DNA of 64,000 nucleotides. Source: Candidatus Aalborgicola bjergmarkensis. GTDB taxonomy: Bacteria > Pseudomonadota > Gammaproteobacteria > Burkholderiales > Burkholderiaceae_C. Shown one piece after another: positions 18,538 to 27,653 of this stretch. The translations under genes and the position numbers were made by a program. Location: the NCBI GenBank assembly GCA_016708725.1, contig JADJFE010000031.1, forward strand, positions 186,001 through 250,000, given 5' to 3'. Each line of letters opens with the position of its first letter. Positions within the stretch are counted from its first letter, which is position 1. The notes under the pieces were generated by a model. It saw nothing but the letters and a program-made list of their open reading frames with translations. It did no database searches and was not told where the DNA came from.

Positions 18538-20293
18538 GTTCAAAACCGGGTAACACTTTTCATCGAATGATGCGTAAAAAAGCTATCTTTTATACGAAAT
18601 TTCTTATAAAGAAAAATTCCTTTTTTGTCGCCTGCGCTTGATCTAACCGTCGATGTGCAGATACTCGCTGACCTTCATTTTCGACAGCGTATTGACATGA
18701 CATCTTCGACATTCCCGGGAACCAAACCTTTATTGACCCAGCGCATCGAACTCGCCATTCAGGCGATGGCAGCCTCTGCAAACATCAGTCGTCTTGCAGA
18801 CGAGTACCATGTCAGTCGAAAGTATGTCTACCAACAAAAGCAAAAGGCGCAGGTTGCTTTGGATGAGGCGTTTGCGACAAAGGCTGCAGAAGATGACGTT
18901 TTATTTCACTTGCCCGTCACTAAGACATGGCTAAGTCAGATCACCCTGTGCCTCACTCTCGTCTGTCACAGTTCCTACCGTGGGGTGGTGGAGTTCATGC
19001 GCGACATGCTGGGAGTCTCCATCAGCGAGGGCAGCGTTCACAACCTGCATCAACTGGCCATTGAGCGTGCGGGTCACATCAACCGAGTACAGGATCTATC
19101 CTTAATTCGCCACGGCTTGCTTGACGAAATATTTCATTGCAATCACCCGGTTCTCGCTGGGATTGATGCCGCCTCGACCTACTGCTTTCTCTTGGCTGCT
19201 GAAGCGCAAAGAGACTCCGATACTTGGGCTATTCACCTCTATGATGCCAAAGACCAAGGATTCAATCCGGACTACGGCATTAGCGACGCAGCAAAGGGAA
19301 CGCGCGCGGGTTTCAAGCAGGTCTTTACTGACAAGGCCTGCCATGGCGATGTGTTTCACATCCTGCACCAGTGCGAGGGTTTGGTCAATGTACTTGGCAA
19401 CTTGGCACAAGGCGCAACTTCTAGGCGCGCAGCCTTGGAGGTGAAGATACAGGCTGACAAGAAACTCGACCACGACAACACGCTATCGGCACAACTGGCC
19501 GAAGCGCTACAAGCCGAAGCTCAAGCAGTTCAATTGCTCAAAGATATCAAGTTGCTCAGCCAGTGGTTGCGTCGCGATATCCTGGAGCTCGCAGGCCCCA
19601 GCTTGGCCACCCGTATTGAACTGTTCGACTTCGTTACCTGCGAGTTGTTGGAACGCGAGCAGATCGATGCCAAGCGTATTCGCCCGGTACGTGTTGCACT
19701 GCAAAATCAACGTGATAAATTGCTGGCGTTTGCCGGTGTACTGGACGGCAAGTTGGAAGCCATCGCACAAGCCCAGAATCTGTCAATGTATCTGGTGCGC
19801 CAAGCCTGTGAATTGCAGCGCAAACCCGAAACATCCGCTGCTTATTGGCAAGAATGGTGCCGTCTGTGTGCTCAAATGGGTCACAAGTGTCACGCTGTCT
19901 TTGAGGCAGTTATAAATGCCATGGATCAAACACCTCGATGCAGCTCCATGGTGGAGAACCTGAACTCGCGCCTGCGCAACTATTTCACTCTGCGTCGCAA
20001 CGTCGGTGGCGACTATCTGAATTTGCTGCAGTTCTTTCTCAACCACCGCACGTTTCTACGTAGCAGAATTCCCGAGCGGGTGGGCAAGAGTCCCAAACAG
20101 CTGATGACGGGCCAAAAGCATCCGCATTGGCTTACTCTGCTGGGATTTGGTCAGCTGCAACCTCTGCAAGCTTGACCCAACGGAGGTGCAATAAGCCTCC
20201 GTAAATTCCTCGGATAGATGAAAAATCCCGAACTTTTGAGGGAGGGTTTGGCACGCCAGTGTTACCCGAAAATGGCCGTTTTTGAACCACGCC
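18532..20293 (+). mobile_element. Insertion sequence with DUF6399-type transposase
   Basis: About 1.76 kb. The ends carry related inverted repeats starting GGCGTGGTTCAAAA and including CGGGTAACACT; the left copy is shorter by about 11 bp inside the repeat. One transposase gene fills the interior. The IS separates a truncated helicase gene from another truncated gene. No clear target duplication is seen. Related ends occur at 20869 and 53337. Confidence 0.7.
18697..20175 (+). CDS. Transposase, DUF6399 type
   Basis: 492 residues from ATG 18697. An N-terminal helix-turn-helix (ISRLADEYHVSRKYVYQQKQ) precedes a DDE-like core: Asp in LAGIDAASTYCFLL, Asp in FTDKACHGDVFHI, Glu in SMVENLNSRLRNYF. The C-terminus FLNHRTFLRSRIPERVGKSP is characteristic of the DUF6399 proteins. 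The frame is intact, so the element may still move. I cannot place it in a named IS family. Confidence 0.7.
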   Translation: MTSSTFPGTKPLLTQRIELAIQAMAASANISRLADEYHVSRKYVYQQKQKAQVALDEAFATKAAEDDVLFHLPVTKTWLSQITLCLTLVCHSSYRGVVEFMRDMLGVSISEGSVHNLHQLAIERAGHINRVQDLSLIRHGLLDEIFHCNHPVLAGIDAASTYCFLLAAEAQRDSDTWAIHLYDAKDQGFNPDYGISDAAKGTRAGFKQVFTDKACHGDVFHILHQCEGLVNVLGNLAQGATSRRAALEVKIQADKKLDHDNTLSAQLAEALQAEAQAVQLLKDIKLLSQWLRRDILELAGPSLATRIELFDFVTCELLEREQIDAKRIRPVRVALQNQRDKLLAFAGVLDGKLEAIAQAQNLSMYLVRQACELQRKPETSAAYWQEWCRLCAQMGHKCHAVFEAVINAMDQTPRCSSMVENLNSRLRNYFTLRRNVGGDYLNLLQFFLNHRTFLRSRIPERVGKSPKQLMTGQKHPHWLTLLGFGQLQPLQA

Positions 20294-20304
20294 ATGTAAA
20301 GCAG

Positions 20305-20790
20305 TTCAGCGAAACGTTTTTCTTGCCATCGCCAGAACAGCTTGCTTTCTCGCACTTCCCGCAAGACGCTGCCTGGCAGATGCGCTCGGAACGATCACTA
20401 TCGAAGTCAGAATTCGAGTCCCTGCCAGAAATTAATACGGCCTTTTTCAACCTCGGGATTGATCCGTCTGACGTATGGAAAACCGTAAAGTCGCAGGAAT
20501 TCAAGGGTGCGTTGGTTCATACTTTCGACCTGCCCGCTGGCGTGGCAAATGTGCGCAACGTACCTTTGTCCTATCAGCTTCCTGTGGGAAGCACGCAGCA
20601 CTTTGAAATCGTGTCAGCGTCGTTCGAGAAAATGGCTGTCGAATACAACAAAAAGTGGCTACCGATGCAAAAAAAAGGTGACGTGTTCTCCATCGAAATC
20701 GCAGCCAAATCTAAAGGCGAACTGTCCGTAAACGGCAAGACACCAACATCTAGGAAACATGCTACGGTCTTGGAGTACATCGTTGACTAG
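20305..20790 (+). pseudogene. N-truncated hypothetical protein next to IS
   Basis: The frame runs out of the IS right end and continues as a coherent protein: FFLPSPEQLAFSHFPQDAAW, later LPVGSTQHFEIVSASFEKMA and the end HATVLEYIVD. The true N-terminus was removed when the IS inserted or by a following deletion. No family recognised. The helicase fragment on the other side of the IS is on the opposite strand, so the two are parts of different genes. Confidence 0.35.
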
Positions 20791-20868
20791 TACAGCGCGC
20801 CGTAAGTTGATTGGATAACCACCCACAGCCTATTACACTGGGAATTGGCCAGGATAGGTGCAAAATAT

Positions 20869-20941
20869 GGCATGGTTCAAATCCAGTGAACACTTTTGTA
20901 GGAGCAGTGTTCAGCAAAAAACGTGGTTTTTGAACCATGCC
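20869..20941. mobile_element. 73-bp MITE-like hairpin related to the DUF6399-type IS
   Basis: GGCATGGTTCAAA at the left is repeated inverted as TTTGAACCATGCC at the right, with an inner pair TGAACAC/GTGTTCA. The arm resembles the end of the IS at 18532 (GGCGTGGTTCAAA). There is no coding capacity. It abuts the broken end of the nested transposase fragments. Confidence 0.5.
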
Positions 20942-21799
20942 CGAATTTGCAGTCTGGGCAGCGCATCCTGCAAATTTCCAGTTTATGATCCGTGAAAACA
21001 TCATGATAATCAGATACGCGTTTTCCATTTCTACTAAGCTTTATATCTGTACACTTTGGACAGTATTGAGGTTCTGAATATATTAGCGCAATTTGCTCTT
21101 TGAGAAAGGCATCCAGGCAATCATGGACTAATTTAATTTGATCCCCATGAGATAAACCAAAATTGAACACATCGACTGGCTTTTCGATCAAACCATTCAT
21201 TATTATTTCTTTCGAATGCACTATTTCCTCATGCCCTGGGTTAGACTCATAGCTTTCGAAACATATCCTGAATTTTTTCGTCATGGTAGTGAACTCCGCT
21301 GTTTTATCAGATAGAAAACAATACCACAATTCTTTGGAAATCACTTTTAATATTACACTTCCTTGTATTGTTGAGCCAGATTCGTATTTGCAGTCTGGAC
21401 AACGCATCCTGCAAATTTCCAGTTTATGATCCGTAAAAACATCGTGATAATCTGATACGCGTTTTCCATTTCTACGAAGCTTTATATCCTTACACTTTGG
21501 ACAGTATTGAGGTTCTGAATCTATTAGCGCAATTTGCTCTTTGAGAAAGGCATCCAGGCAATCATGGAGTAATTTAATTTGATCCCCATGAGATAAACCA
21601 AAATTGAACACATCGACTGGCCTTTCGATCAAACCATTCATTATTATTTCTTTCGAATGCACTATTTCCTCATGCCCTGGGCTAGACTCATAGTTTTCGA
21701 AACATATCCTGAATTTTTTCGTCATGGTAGTGAACTCCGCTGTTTTATCAGATAGAGAACAATACCACAATTCTTTGGATTTCACTTCCATTATTACAC
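20940..21799 (-). mobile_element. Two nested 5' fragments of an ISKra4-like element
   Basis: Read on the minus strand, an ISKra4-like left end (GGAAGTG then the first 110-odd transposase codons) runs from about 21795 to about 21372 and stops within the codons for 'STIQ'. A second copy of the same left end begins there (GGAAGTGTAATATTAAAAG at about 21362) and runs to about 20943, where the MITE-like hairpin takes over. Each fragment contains the zinc-ribbon region PQYCPKC and RMRCPDCK but no catalytic core. The complete relative is at 40958-42406. Confidence 0.7.
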
Positions 21800-23385
21800 T
21801 AACTTCATTTTTGTCAGGCGATCAGACATGAACTGAAGGTGAAGGGACGCGTACATATTCGCTTAAGTGTAATAAAAATGGTGTTTTCGCATATTTCTCG
21901 ATTTTAAGTAGGCGTAGGATGACATGTATGACTACTTTCAAAACTTAACTCAACTGTAAAATTGTCTTAACATATTGTATTTAAATGATAACTTTAAGAA
22001 ATTGCTACAAAAGTTATAAACGACATTTTCAATTAAAGGCAACTACTTAACTCCATATCTAAAAGTAATGTAATTCTACCACTTTTCTTCAAAGTTAATG
22101 CAAATTTGAATGGAATAAATAACTTTCCTTAATTATTTATCATCTAAATCTAATCGCTGATATTATGTATACATAATTATCAAAAGTAAATAATTATAAT
22201 GTTTTGCAATTGATGTTATTCCAATTCAATAAATTAATATTTATGCATATAAATTACTTATTTGTAAAGGGGAGTCAATGTGAGTACTGTAAACACTGGA
22301 GTCTATGTTTCGTCATAGGTGTGGATGGGATGTCCCCGCAAATGATGATGTGTGCGGCTGATAATTGATGTGTGGCAATGGCTTTGTGGGTTTGAAAACT
22401 TTATTTAGTCGAGGCAATCAGAATTTTTCGCGAACCACGCTCGAAAATCTGCATACCTAAGAGGCTCATCGCGTCCCGATTGATGACTGAAAGTAGCAGT
22501 TCGTGTTGAAATTTCATCCCTACAAATCTCTGCACTCACATGGACACCCCCTTTATTTTATTATAATTAGATTCATTGGAGTAAGATTTTAATTTCTACC
22601 TTATTAATTGTTGATCTAACAAGAAGTTATTCGAGATTGCATCCATGGTCTTTTAGATAAGAAATTTTCAAGATGGACAAAGTAAATCTTCAATAAATAA
22701 ATTATATTTTGCGATAAAATAAAGTTATTCATCTGCATGCCTATGCCTACTTATAGTAATTTTCAAAAAATGTGCGCTTACATAAAGTTGCACTAATTGA
22801 AAAGCAATAATTTTTGAGATCGAAATTACTCATTAGTTAGGAACGCCAGTCGCAAGAAGAAAAAATTGACTTATCTGTAATTGCACTTGAGCTAAAATCT
22901 GCTAAATACCAGCCTACACAAAGGGATGCAATAAAACTCGAAACAAATAGTCACCCGCAACCAGTTGAATGCGTTGATGCATAATTAACAACAGTTTGTT
23001 TTAGAAATAATTAGGAACGCACTCGTTCTCGAGAGTGATCGGGCCTAAATTTAAAGCATTAGGTATTTATTCTGCAAGTTGTATTGTAGGAAGTACTAAT
23101 TTTGATGAAATAAAAAGGTTACTGAACATAAAAAAATGTACCCAATCATTGAGAAATTAAGTACACATTTCAATTAGTAAGGTTAATTACTAAGGAGAAT
23201 TTGCTACAAGTTTATGTGTGATTTTTCTGACGCTTTTCCTCAGTTTGAGCCGTTTTCCCTAACCAAGTAATCTAATTAATATTAGCCCGGATATTTAATA
23301 AAATCCGGGATAAAATGGATTAACCATTTGATATAAATGACTTTTATAAAAATCTTCTTCGCAAAAAGTCCAAACGAGACAGCCT
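21800..23385. other. AT-rich tract without recognisable genes
   Basis: About 1.6 kb of clearly lower GC than its neighbours. No frame of 60 codons or more is open. Two short traces of coding are visible: the minus-strand ORF at 22405-22539, and a plus-strand frame of about 47 codons ending at about 22984 (IDLSVIALELKSAKYQPTQ) without a start. I see no tRNA, CRISPR or clear repeat. Probably decayed foreign DNA between IS fragments. Confidence 0.6.
22405..22539 (-). CDS. Possible 44-residue small ORF in AT-rich tract
   Basis: GTG start at 22539 preceded by AAAGGGGG on the minus strand. The product contains SHQSGRDEPLRYADFRAWFA. The composition is more protein-like than its surroundings, and the ribosome site is good, but no family is known. 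It may be the 5' end of a decayed gene. Confidence 0.25.
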   Translation of the reverse strand: MSAEICRDEISTRTATFSHQSGRDEPLRYADFRAWFAKNSDCLD

Positions 23386-24110
23386 ATGTGTGATGCTATC
23401 CCGATCCAACTTCGCTTCCCCACAAGTGCTGGATTAACGATCCGGGAAGAGTTTGACGGCGGGGCGATGTCCTCGAATTTTGGTGCTATTCTGCTGCGCG
23501 GTACCGACCTTCAGATTGGCCTCACATCCCGCATAGCGAGTTCCATTGACGACAAGCGCCACGCCTCGTACATTGACCACTCCATGGTCGACCTGTTGCG
23601 GCAACGGATTTTGCAGACTGCAAGCGGTTATACGTCGACGGCAACGATTCCAACACCCTGCGCCGTGATCCGATGTTCAAGTTGGCTGCGGGTCGCGCTC
23701 CGTTGGATGTCGCGCTCCGTTGGATGAAGGCAACGATCTGGCCTCCGGTTCCACGCTGTCATGATTGGAGAACAGCGTGTAGACGGAGGACATCTATCGT
23801 TTGGCTAAGAGTTTTGTCGAGGCATTCATCTCCAGCTACGCCCAGGCTCCAAACGTGATTGTCACTGGACATGGATCACTCCGAAGATCCCACGCACGGG
23901 CAACTGGAGTTCGCGTTTTTCAACTACCACTACGGGAATTACTGCTAACAAGGATCGGATCAAGCTGTCCTTGCCCAGTTCGTACCCGATGAAGGGTGTG
24001 TTGGCACGGCGAATTACTCTATCTGGTGCTGCGCCCGCCTAAGCGGCGACATCCTCACCTCACACGCTTTCGAACACTATCCGCTTGATCGGAGGTGGTA
24101 CATCGCCTGA
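23386..24110 (+). pseudogene. Remnant of IS1380-family transposase
   Basis: The N-terminal part is clear: IGLTSRIASSIDDKRHASYI then DHSMVDLLRQRI, typical of IS1380 transposases. Several frame changes follow, with a recognisable FKLAAGRAPLD in another frame, then SYAQAPNVIV, then pieces up to about 24060 (KDRIKLSLPSSYP). A small duplication around CGCTCCGTTGGATG at 23697-23725 is part of the damage. At least three frame breaks and missing catalytic regions make it non-functional. Confidence 0.65.
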
Positions 24111-24500
24111 ATCCGACACAAGGCTCCACATAGATGAAAAGCGAGGCGGAAATTCGATCAAAATCGCCCAAATGACGTGGGATTTAGACAAAACCGCCAA
24201 CACTGTGAATGGCTGCCGGAATGCGCGTCAATCTGGCGGCAGAGGTATTGCGCAGAACTACGGATTTGCACGCCATGGGGGGCTTGAAAGGAGCCCGAAG
24301 GGCGAGTTTCAAGACCCCATGGCGTGGCGGCGCAATTCTCGGGATGTGGTGTTGTGATTTGCGTTTGAGGCAAGGCTTGGGATGCACTAGCCAAGCAATC
24401 CAGGGAGGAGAAACGAGCTTGCCGTAAAAGCTCGAAGCAGGCACGACATCAGCCAATAACGTCGAAAGTTCAAACCGATGTCGTGCCCCGAGCCGGGAGG
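24111..24500. other. Non-coding tail of the IS1380 remnant and unassigned spacer
   Basis: No gene is supported. Minus-strand translation of 24190-24330 gives a phrase ending 'ALRAPFKPPMACKSVVLRNT' that I associate with the untranslated 3' part of IS1380 elements. The rest up to the IS21 element shows nothing I can name. Confidence 0.3.
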
Positions 24501-24570
24501 GCGACGTTGCCAGTGTCAGTATGTCACGAAACTCTAGGCATTGTCCAGCCCAACCCCCGTCGGCCACTTT

Positions 24571-25000
24571 TTGGCGATGGAACCTCCCGCAAGGCGTTAC
24601 TTGTGTGCTCGTTGCAGCATCCTGGTGCTCATATGCAGCCGTTGTGATCGTGGTAATCGCTACTGCAAAAGACTGTGCATCGACACAGCGGGCACGCTGC
24701 GTACGCGAGGCAGGAAAACGCTACCAAAGTAGCAGACGTGGTCGCCACGCCCATGCTCGGCGACAGCAGCGCTGGAGGGCAAAACACAAAAAAGTGACGC
24801 ATCAGGGTTCCCCACCCCCCACAGCATTTGCTCTACTGGACGCGGATGTGAGTGCAATCAAAGTCGATGTGCCACAGCGGCTCTGGCAGTGTCATTTCTG
24901 TCAAAGCAGCTGCGCTGAATTTGTGCGTATCGACTTTTTACGCCGTCGCATCCGTCGTTCAACCCCACACAAGGAAGCACACCATGCCCGTGACCCCTGA
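24571..25000 (+). pseudogene. IS21-associated zinc-ribbon protein, frameshifted
   Basis: The first frame gives YLCARCSILVLICSRCDRGN and YCKRLC, two CxxC pairs. After about 24690 the frame shifts by one base and continues REAGKRYQSSRRGRHAHARR, then KKVTHQGSPP and FLRRRIRRSTP, to the stop at 25000 overlapping the istA start. Removing one G from the GGG run in ACAGCGGGCACG makes the two parts continuous. Small proteins of this type regularly precede istA in one IS21 subgroup; their role is unknown. Confidence 0.55.
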
Positions 25001-26435
25001 ACTCAGAGCCAAGATATTGCGTTATTACCATGCAGAGAAGTGGCCAACCGGCACCATTGCTCGCCAACTCAAGGTGCACCACGGCACGGTCGAGAGAGTC
25101 TTGCGCCAAGCGGGCTTGCCCCGCATCGGAACTGTGCGCGCATCAAACATCGATGCCTATTTGCCGTTCGTTCTTGAGACCTTGAAGAAGTTTCCCGATC
25201 TCAGGGCCAGCCGGCTGTACGCCATGGTCACAGTGCGTGGCTACCAAGGTGGCCCAGATCATTTTCGCCACCTCATCGCCCAGCATCGACCCAGACCCTT
25301 GCCCGAGGCGTATCTGCGTTTGGTTACCCTTATCGGCGAACAAGCTCAGATTGACTGGGGCCACTTTGGCCACCTGCAAATCGGCAAAGCCAAACGGCCT
25401 TTGATGGCCTTCGTGGCCGTGCTGTCCTGGTCACGGCGTATTTTTTTGCGTTTCTCCCTGGATGCGCGTATGGAGAGTTTTTTGCGTGGCCATGTCCAGG
25501 CGTTCCAGTCCTGGGGTGGTGTGCCCAGGATACTGCTGTATGACAATCTCAAAAGCGCCGTGTTGGAGCGCCAGGGTGATGCCATTCGATTCTCACCAGC
25601 ACTACTGGATTTTGCCGCCCACTACCACTTCGAACCGCGCCCGGTGGCCGTGGCCAGAGGGAATGAGAAGGGGCGTGTCGAACGCGCCATTCGCTATATC
25701 CGTGACAACTTCTTTGCCGCACGTACATTTACCGATCTGGATGACCTCAATGCCCAGGCCGATGCGTGGATCAATGGAACTGCCAGTGATCGGGCTTGTC
25801 CGCAAGACAAAACCATGACGGTAGCACAGGCCTTTTCCCAGGAGGTGCCACGCCTTCTGCAATTGCCTGCCAACCCCTATCCGGTGGAAGAGCGTGTGGT
25901 GGTCAAGGTCGGAAAAACCCCGTATGTTCGCTTTGACCTCAATGACTATTCGGTACCGCACACCCATGTGCGCAAAACGCTCACGGTGCTTGCTGATACC
26001 AAAACGGTGCGTATTCTGGATGCCCAGACGGTGGTGGCCATCCACGCTCGCAGCTATGACAAGGGTCAGCAAATCGAGATTGAATCACACATCAAAGACC
26101 TGGTTGAGAGAAAAGCCGCAGCGCACGCCCAGCGTGGTATGAATCGTTTGCAGCAGGCCGTACCTGCCAGCGTGGAGTTACTCACACAGGCCGCAGCCAA
26201 AGGTGAACACCTGGGCGCTATCACTGCAGCGCTGCTGCGATTGCTTGATCGCTACGGTGCCGACCAGGTGCAAACGGCCGTTCTGAACGCACTGCAACGC
26301 AAGGTACCCCACCCCAATGCAGTTCGTCTGGCGCTGGAGGCACAGCGCCAAGCCCAGCAAGCCCCTGCGCCGGTGGTCGTGCAACTCAGTGAAAACGTTC
26401 GACTGCGTGACGCGGTGATCCACCCCACCCATTGA
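24984..26435 (+). CDS. istA: IS21-family transposase IstA
   Basis: 483 residues from ATG 24984, which has AAGGAAG upstream. An N-terminal helix-turn-helix (TGTIARQLKVHHGTVERVLR) precedes the DDE integrase core: QIDWGHFGHL (Asp), LLYDNLKSAV (Asp) and GNEKGRVERAIRYI (Glu). The C-terminus has the usual Mu-transposase-like beta domain. The frame is intact. IstA cuts and joins the element's ends and needs the ATPase IstB for target capture. Confidence 0.9.
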   Translation: MPVTPELRAKILRYYHAEKWPTGTIARQLKVHHGTVERVLRQAGLPRIGTVRASNIDAYLPFVLETLKKFPDLRASRLYAMVTVRGYQGGPDHFRHLIAQHRPRPLPEAYLRLVTLIGEQAQIDWGHFGHLQIGKAKRPLMAFVAVLSWSRRIFLRFSLDARMESFLRGHVQAFQSWGGVPRILLYDNLKSAVLERQGDAIRFSPALLDFAAHYHFEPRPVAVARGNEKGRVERAIRYIRDNFFAARTFTDLDDLNAQADAWINGTASDRACPQDKTMTVAQAFSQEVPRLLQLPANPYPVEERVVVKVGKTPYVRFDLNDYSVPHTHVRKTLTVLADTKTVRILDAQTVVAIHARSYDKGQQIEIESHIKDLVERKAAAHAQRGMNRLQQAVPASVELLTQAAAKGEHLGAITAALLRLLDRYGADQVQTAVLNALQRKVPHPNAVRLALEAQRQAQQAPAPVVVQLSENVRLRDAVIHPTH

Positions 26436-26495
26436 AAAATTACGACCAATTAAACAACACTGATTCCCAACCAGAAACATCAAGGGGCGACAACG

Positions 26496-27249
26496 ATGGA
26501 TCCCAAAAATGATGCTTTGTTCACGCGAGCCAAAAATCTACGCCTACACGGTGTGCTGGAACATTGGTCAGAACTGGCCGATGCCCCTGGCTGCCAAGTC
26601 TGCTGGACTGGGAGGAGCACGCACGTACCCAGCGCAGCCTTGAGCGACGCCTGAATGACGCACGCATCGGGCGATTCAAGGCACTAGCGGACTTTGACTG
26701 GAAGTGGCCCAAACAATGTGATCGCGCAGCCATCGAGGCTTTGATGACGCTGGAGTTCATGGCGCAATCCGTCAACGTGATATTGCGCGGTAACAATGGC
26801 GTGGGCAAGTCAATGCTGGCAAAAAATGTGGCTTATCAGGCTCTGGTTCAGGGTTTTACGGTGCGCTTCACCACTGCAGGAGAGATGTTGGGGAGTTGGC
26901 TGCCATGGACAGTGATGCGGCGCTACGCAGGCGTTTGCGTCATTACGTCAATCCGGATTTGTTGGTGATTGATGAGATCGGCTACCTCTCATACTCAAAC
27001 CGGCATGCCGACTTGCTCTTCGAGTTGATCAACCGTCGCTATGAGTCCAAGAGCACGATTGTGACCACCAATAAGGCGTTTGCCGACTGGGGGGATGTCT
27101 TTCCCAATGCCGCTTGTGTGGTGTCCTTGGTTGACCGCCTGGTGCATCACTCTGAGGTGATTGGCATCGAGGGCGAATCCTATCGTCTCAAGGAGGCACA
27201 GGCACGATCCACAGATATGGCAGCCAAACGCAGAAAGGCTAAATCATGA
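26496..27249 (+). pseudogene. istB: IS21 helper ATPase IstB, two homopolymer frameshifts
   Basis: The ATG at 26496 starts DPKNDALFTRAKNLRLHGVL in one frame; the protein continues as LPSLLDWEEHARTQ in a second and as DSDAALRRRLRHYVNPD in a third. Adding one C to the run near 26583 and one G to the run near 26892 gives a single IstB with Walker A GNNGVGKSMLA and Walker B LLVIDEIGYL. Both are one-base losses in homopolymers, so the gene may be intact in the cell. Confidence 0.75.
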
Positions 27250-27482
27250 AGCGCGTTACAAAACATATGCAATTGCCTTCAGGGCGACAATCCGGTCTGT
27301 TCATGACCATCGACAATGACTGGAGCACTGAGCAGGCAGCGGCCGTTGCAGAGTTGTTGGAGGACTTGCTGCATGTGATTCACAGCCGTTATCAGGACAA
27401 ACTACATGCGCACCAGAAAGCCACACGTATCACTCGATTCAAGCCTGTTTACTCAGACGATGATGATGGGGTGCCATTCTGA
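27246..27482 (+). CDS. Small IS21-associated protein
   Basis: 78 residues overlapping the istB stop by four bases (ATGA). Sequence features: FMTIDNDWSTEQAAAVAELL, a helical centre, and an acidic end YSDDDDGVPF. Proteins like this follow istB in the same IS21 subgroup and have no known function. Coupled translation with istB is likely. Confidence 0.55.
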   Translation: MKRVTKHMQLPSGRQSGLFMTIDNDWSTEQAAAVAELLEDLLHVIHSRYQDKLHAHQKATRITRFKPVYSDDDDGVPF

Positions 27483-27512
27483 TCTCAACTATTGTTTTCT
27501 GAACCAATAACT

Positions 27513-27534
27513 AAGGGCCGACAAGGCCCTTTTT
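27513..27534 (+). terminator. Rho-independent terminator of the IS21 operon
   Basis: Perfect 7-bp stem AAGGGCC/GGCCCTT with loop GACAA, followed by a run of T. It lies 30 bp past the last IS21 ORF. Confidence 0.75.
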
Positions 27535-27653
27535 GTTTGTGCACCAGCGCTTGAAAAACTCCGCCAAATTTGCGCGCTATTAGACAGCCGGTAACAAACA
27601 CCCCAGGTCGTGTCGCGACCAGAATTTTGCTCCATCTGGGCTACCCGGCAGGT

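Larger units (their letters stand above)
24500..27590 (+). mobile_element. IS21-family element with istA, istB and accessory ORFs
   Basis: Gene order is zinc-ribbon ORF, istA, istB, small acidic ORF, then a hairpin terminator, all on the plus strand. The ends could not be fixed because no matching terminal repeats were found, so the limits are approximate. Three single-base frame breaks are present inside; two are homopolymer losses in istB. Confidence 0.7.

Noticed and set aside
24184..24567. Minus-strand 127-codon frame between IS1380 and IS21 remnants
   Set aside because: It looks like the antisense of untranslated IS1380 3' sequence; no start site or family support.
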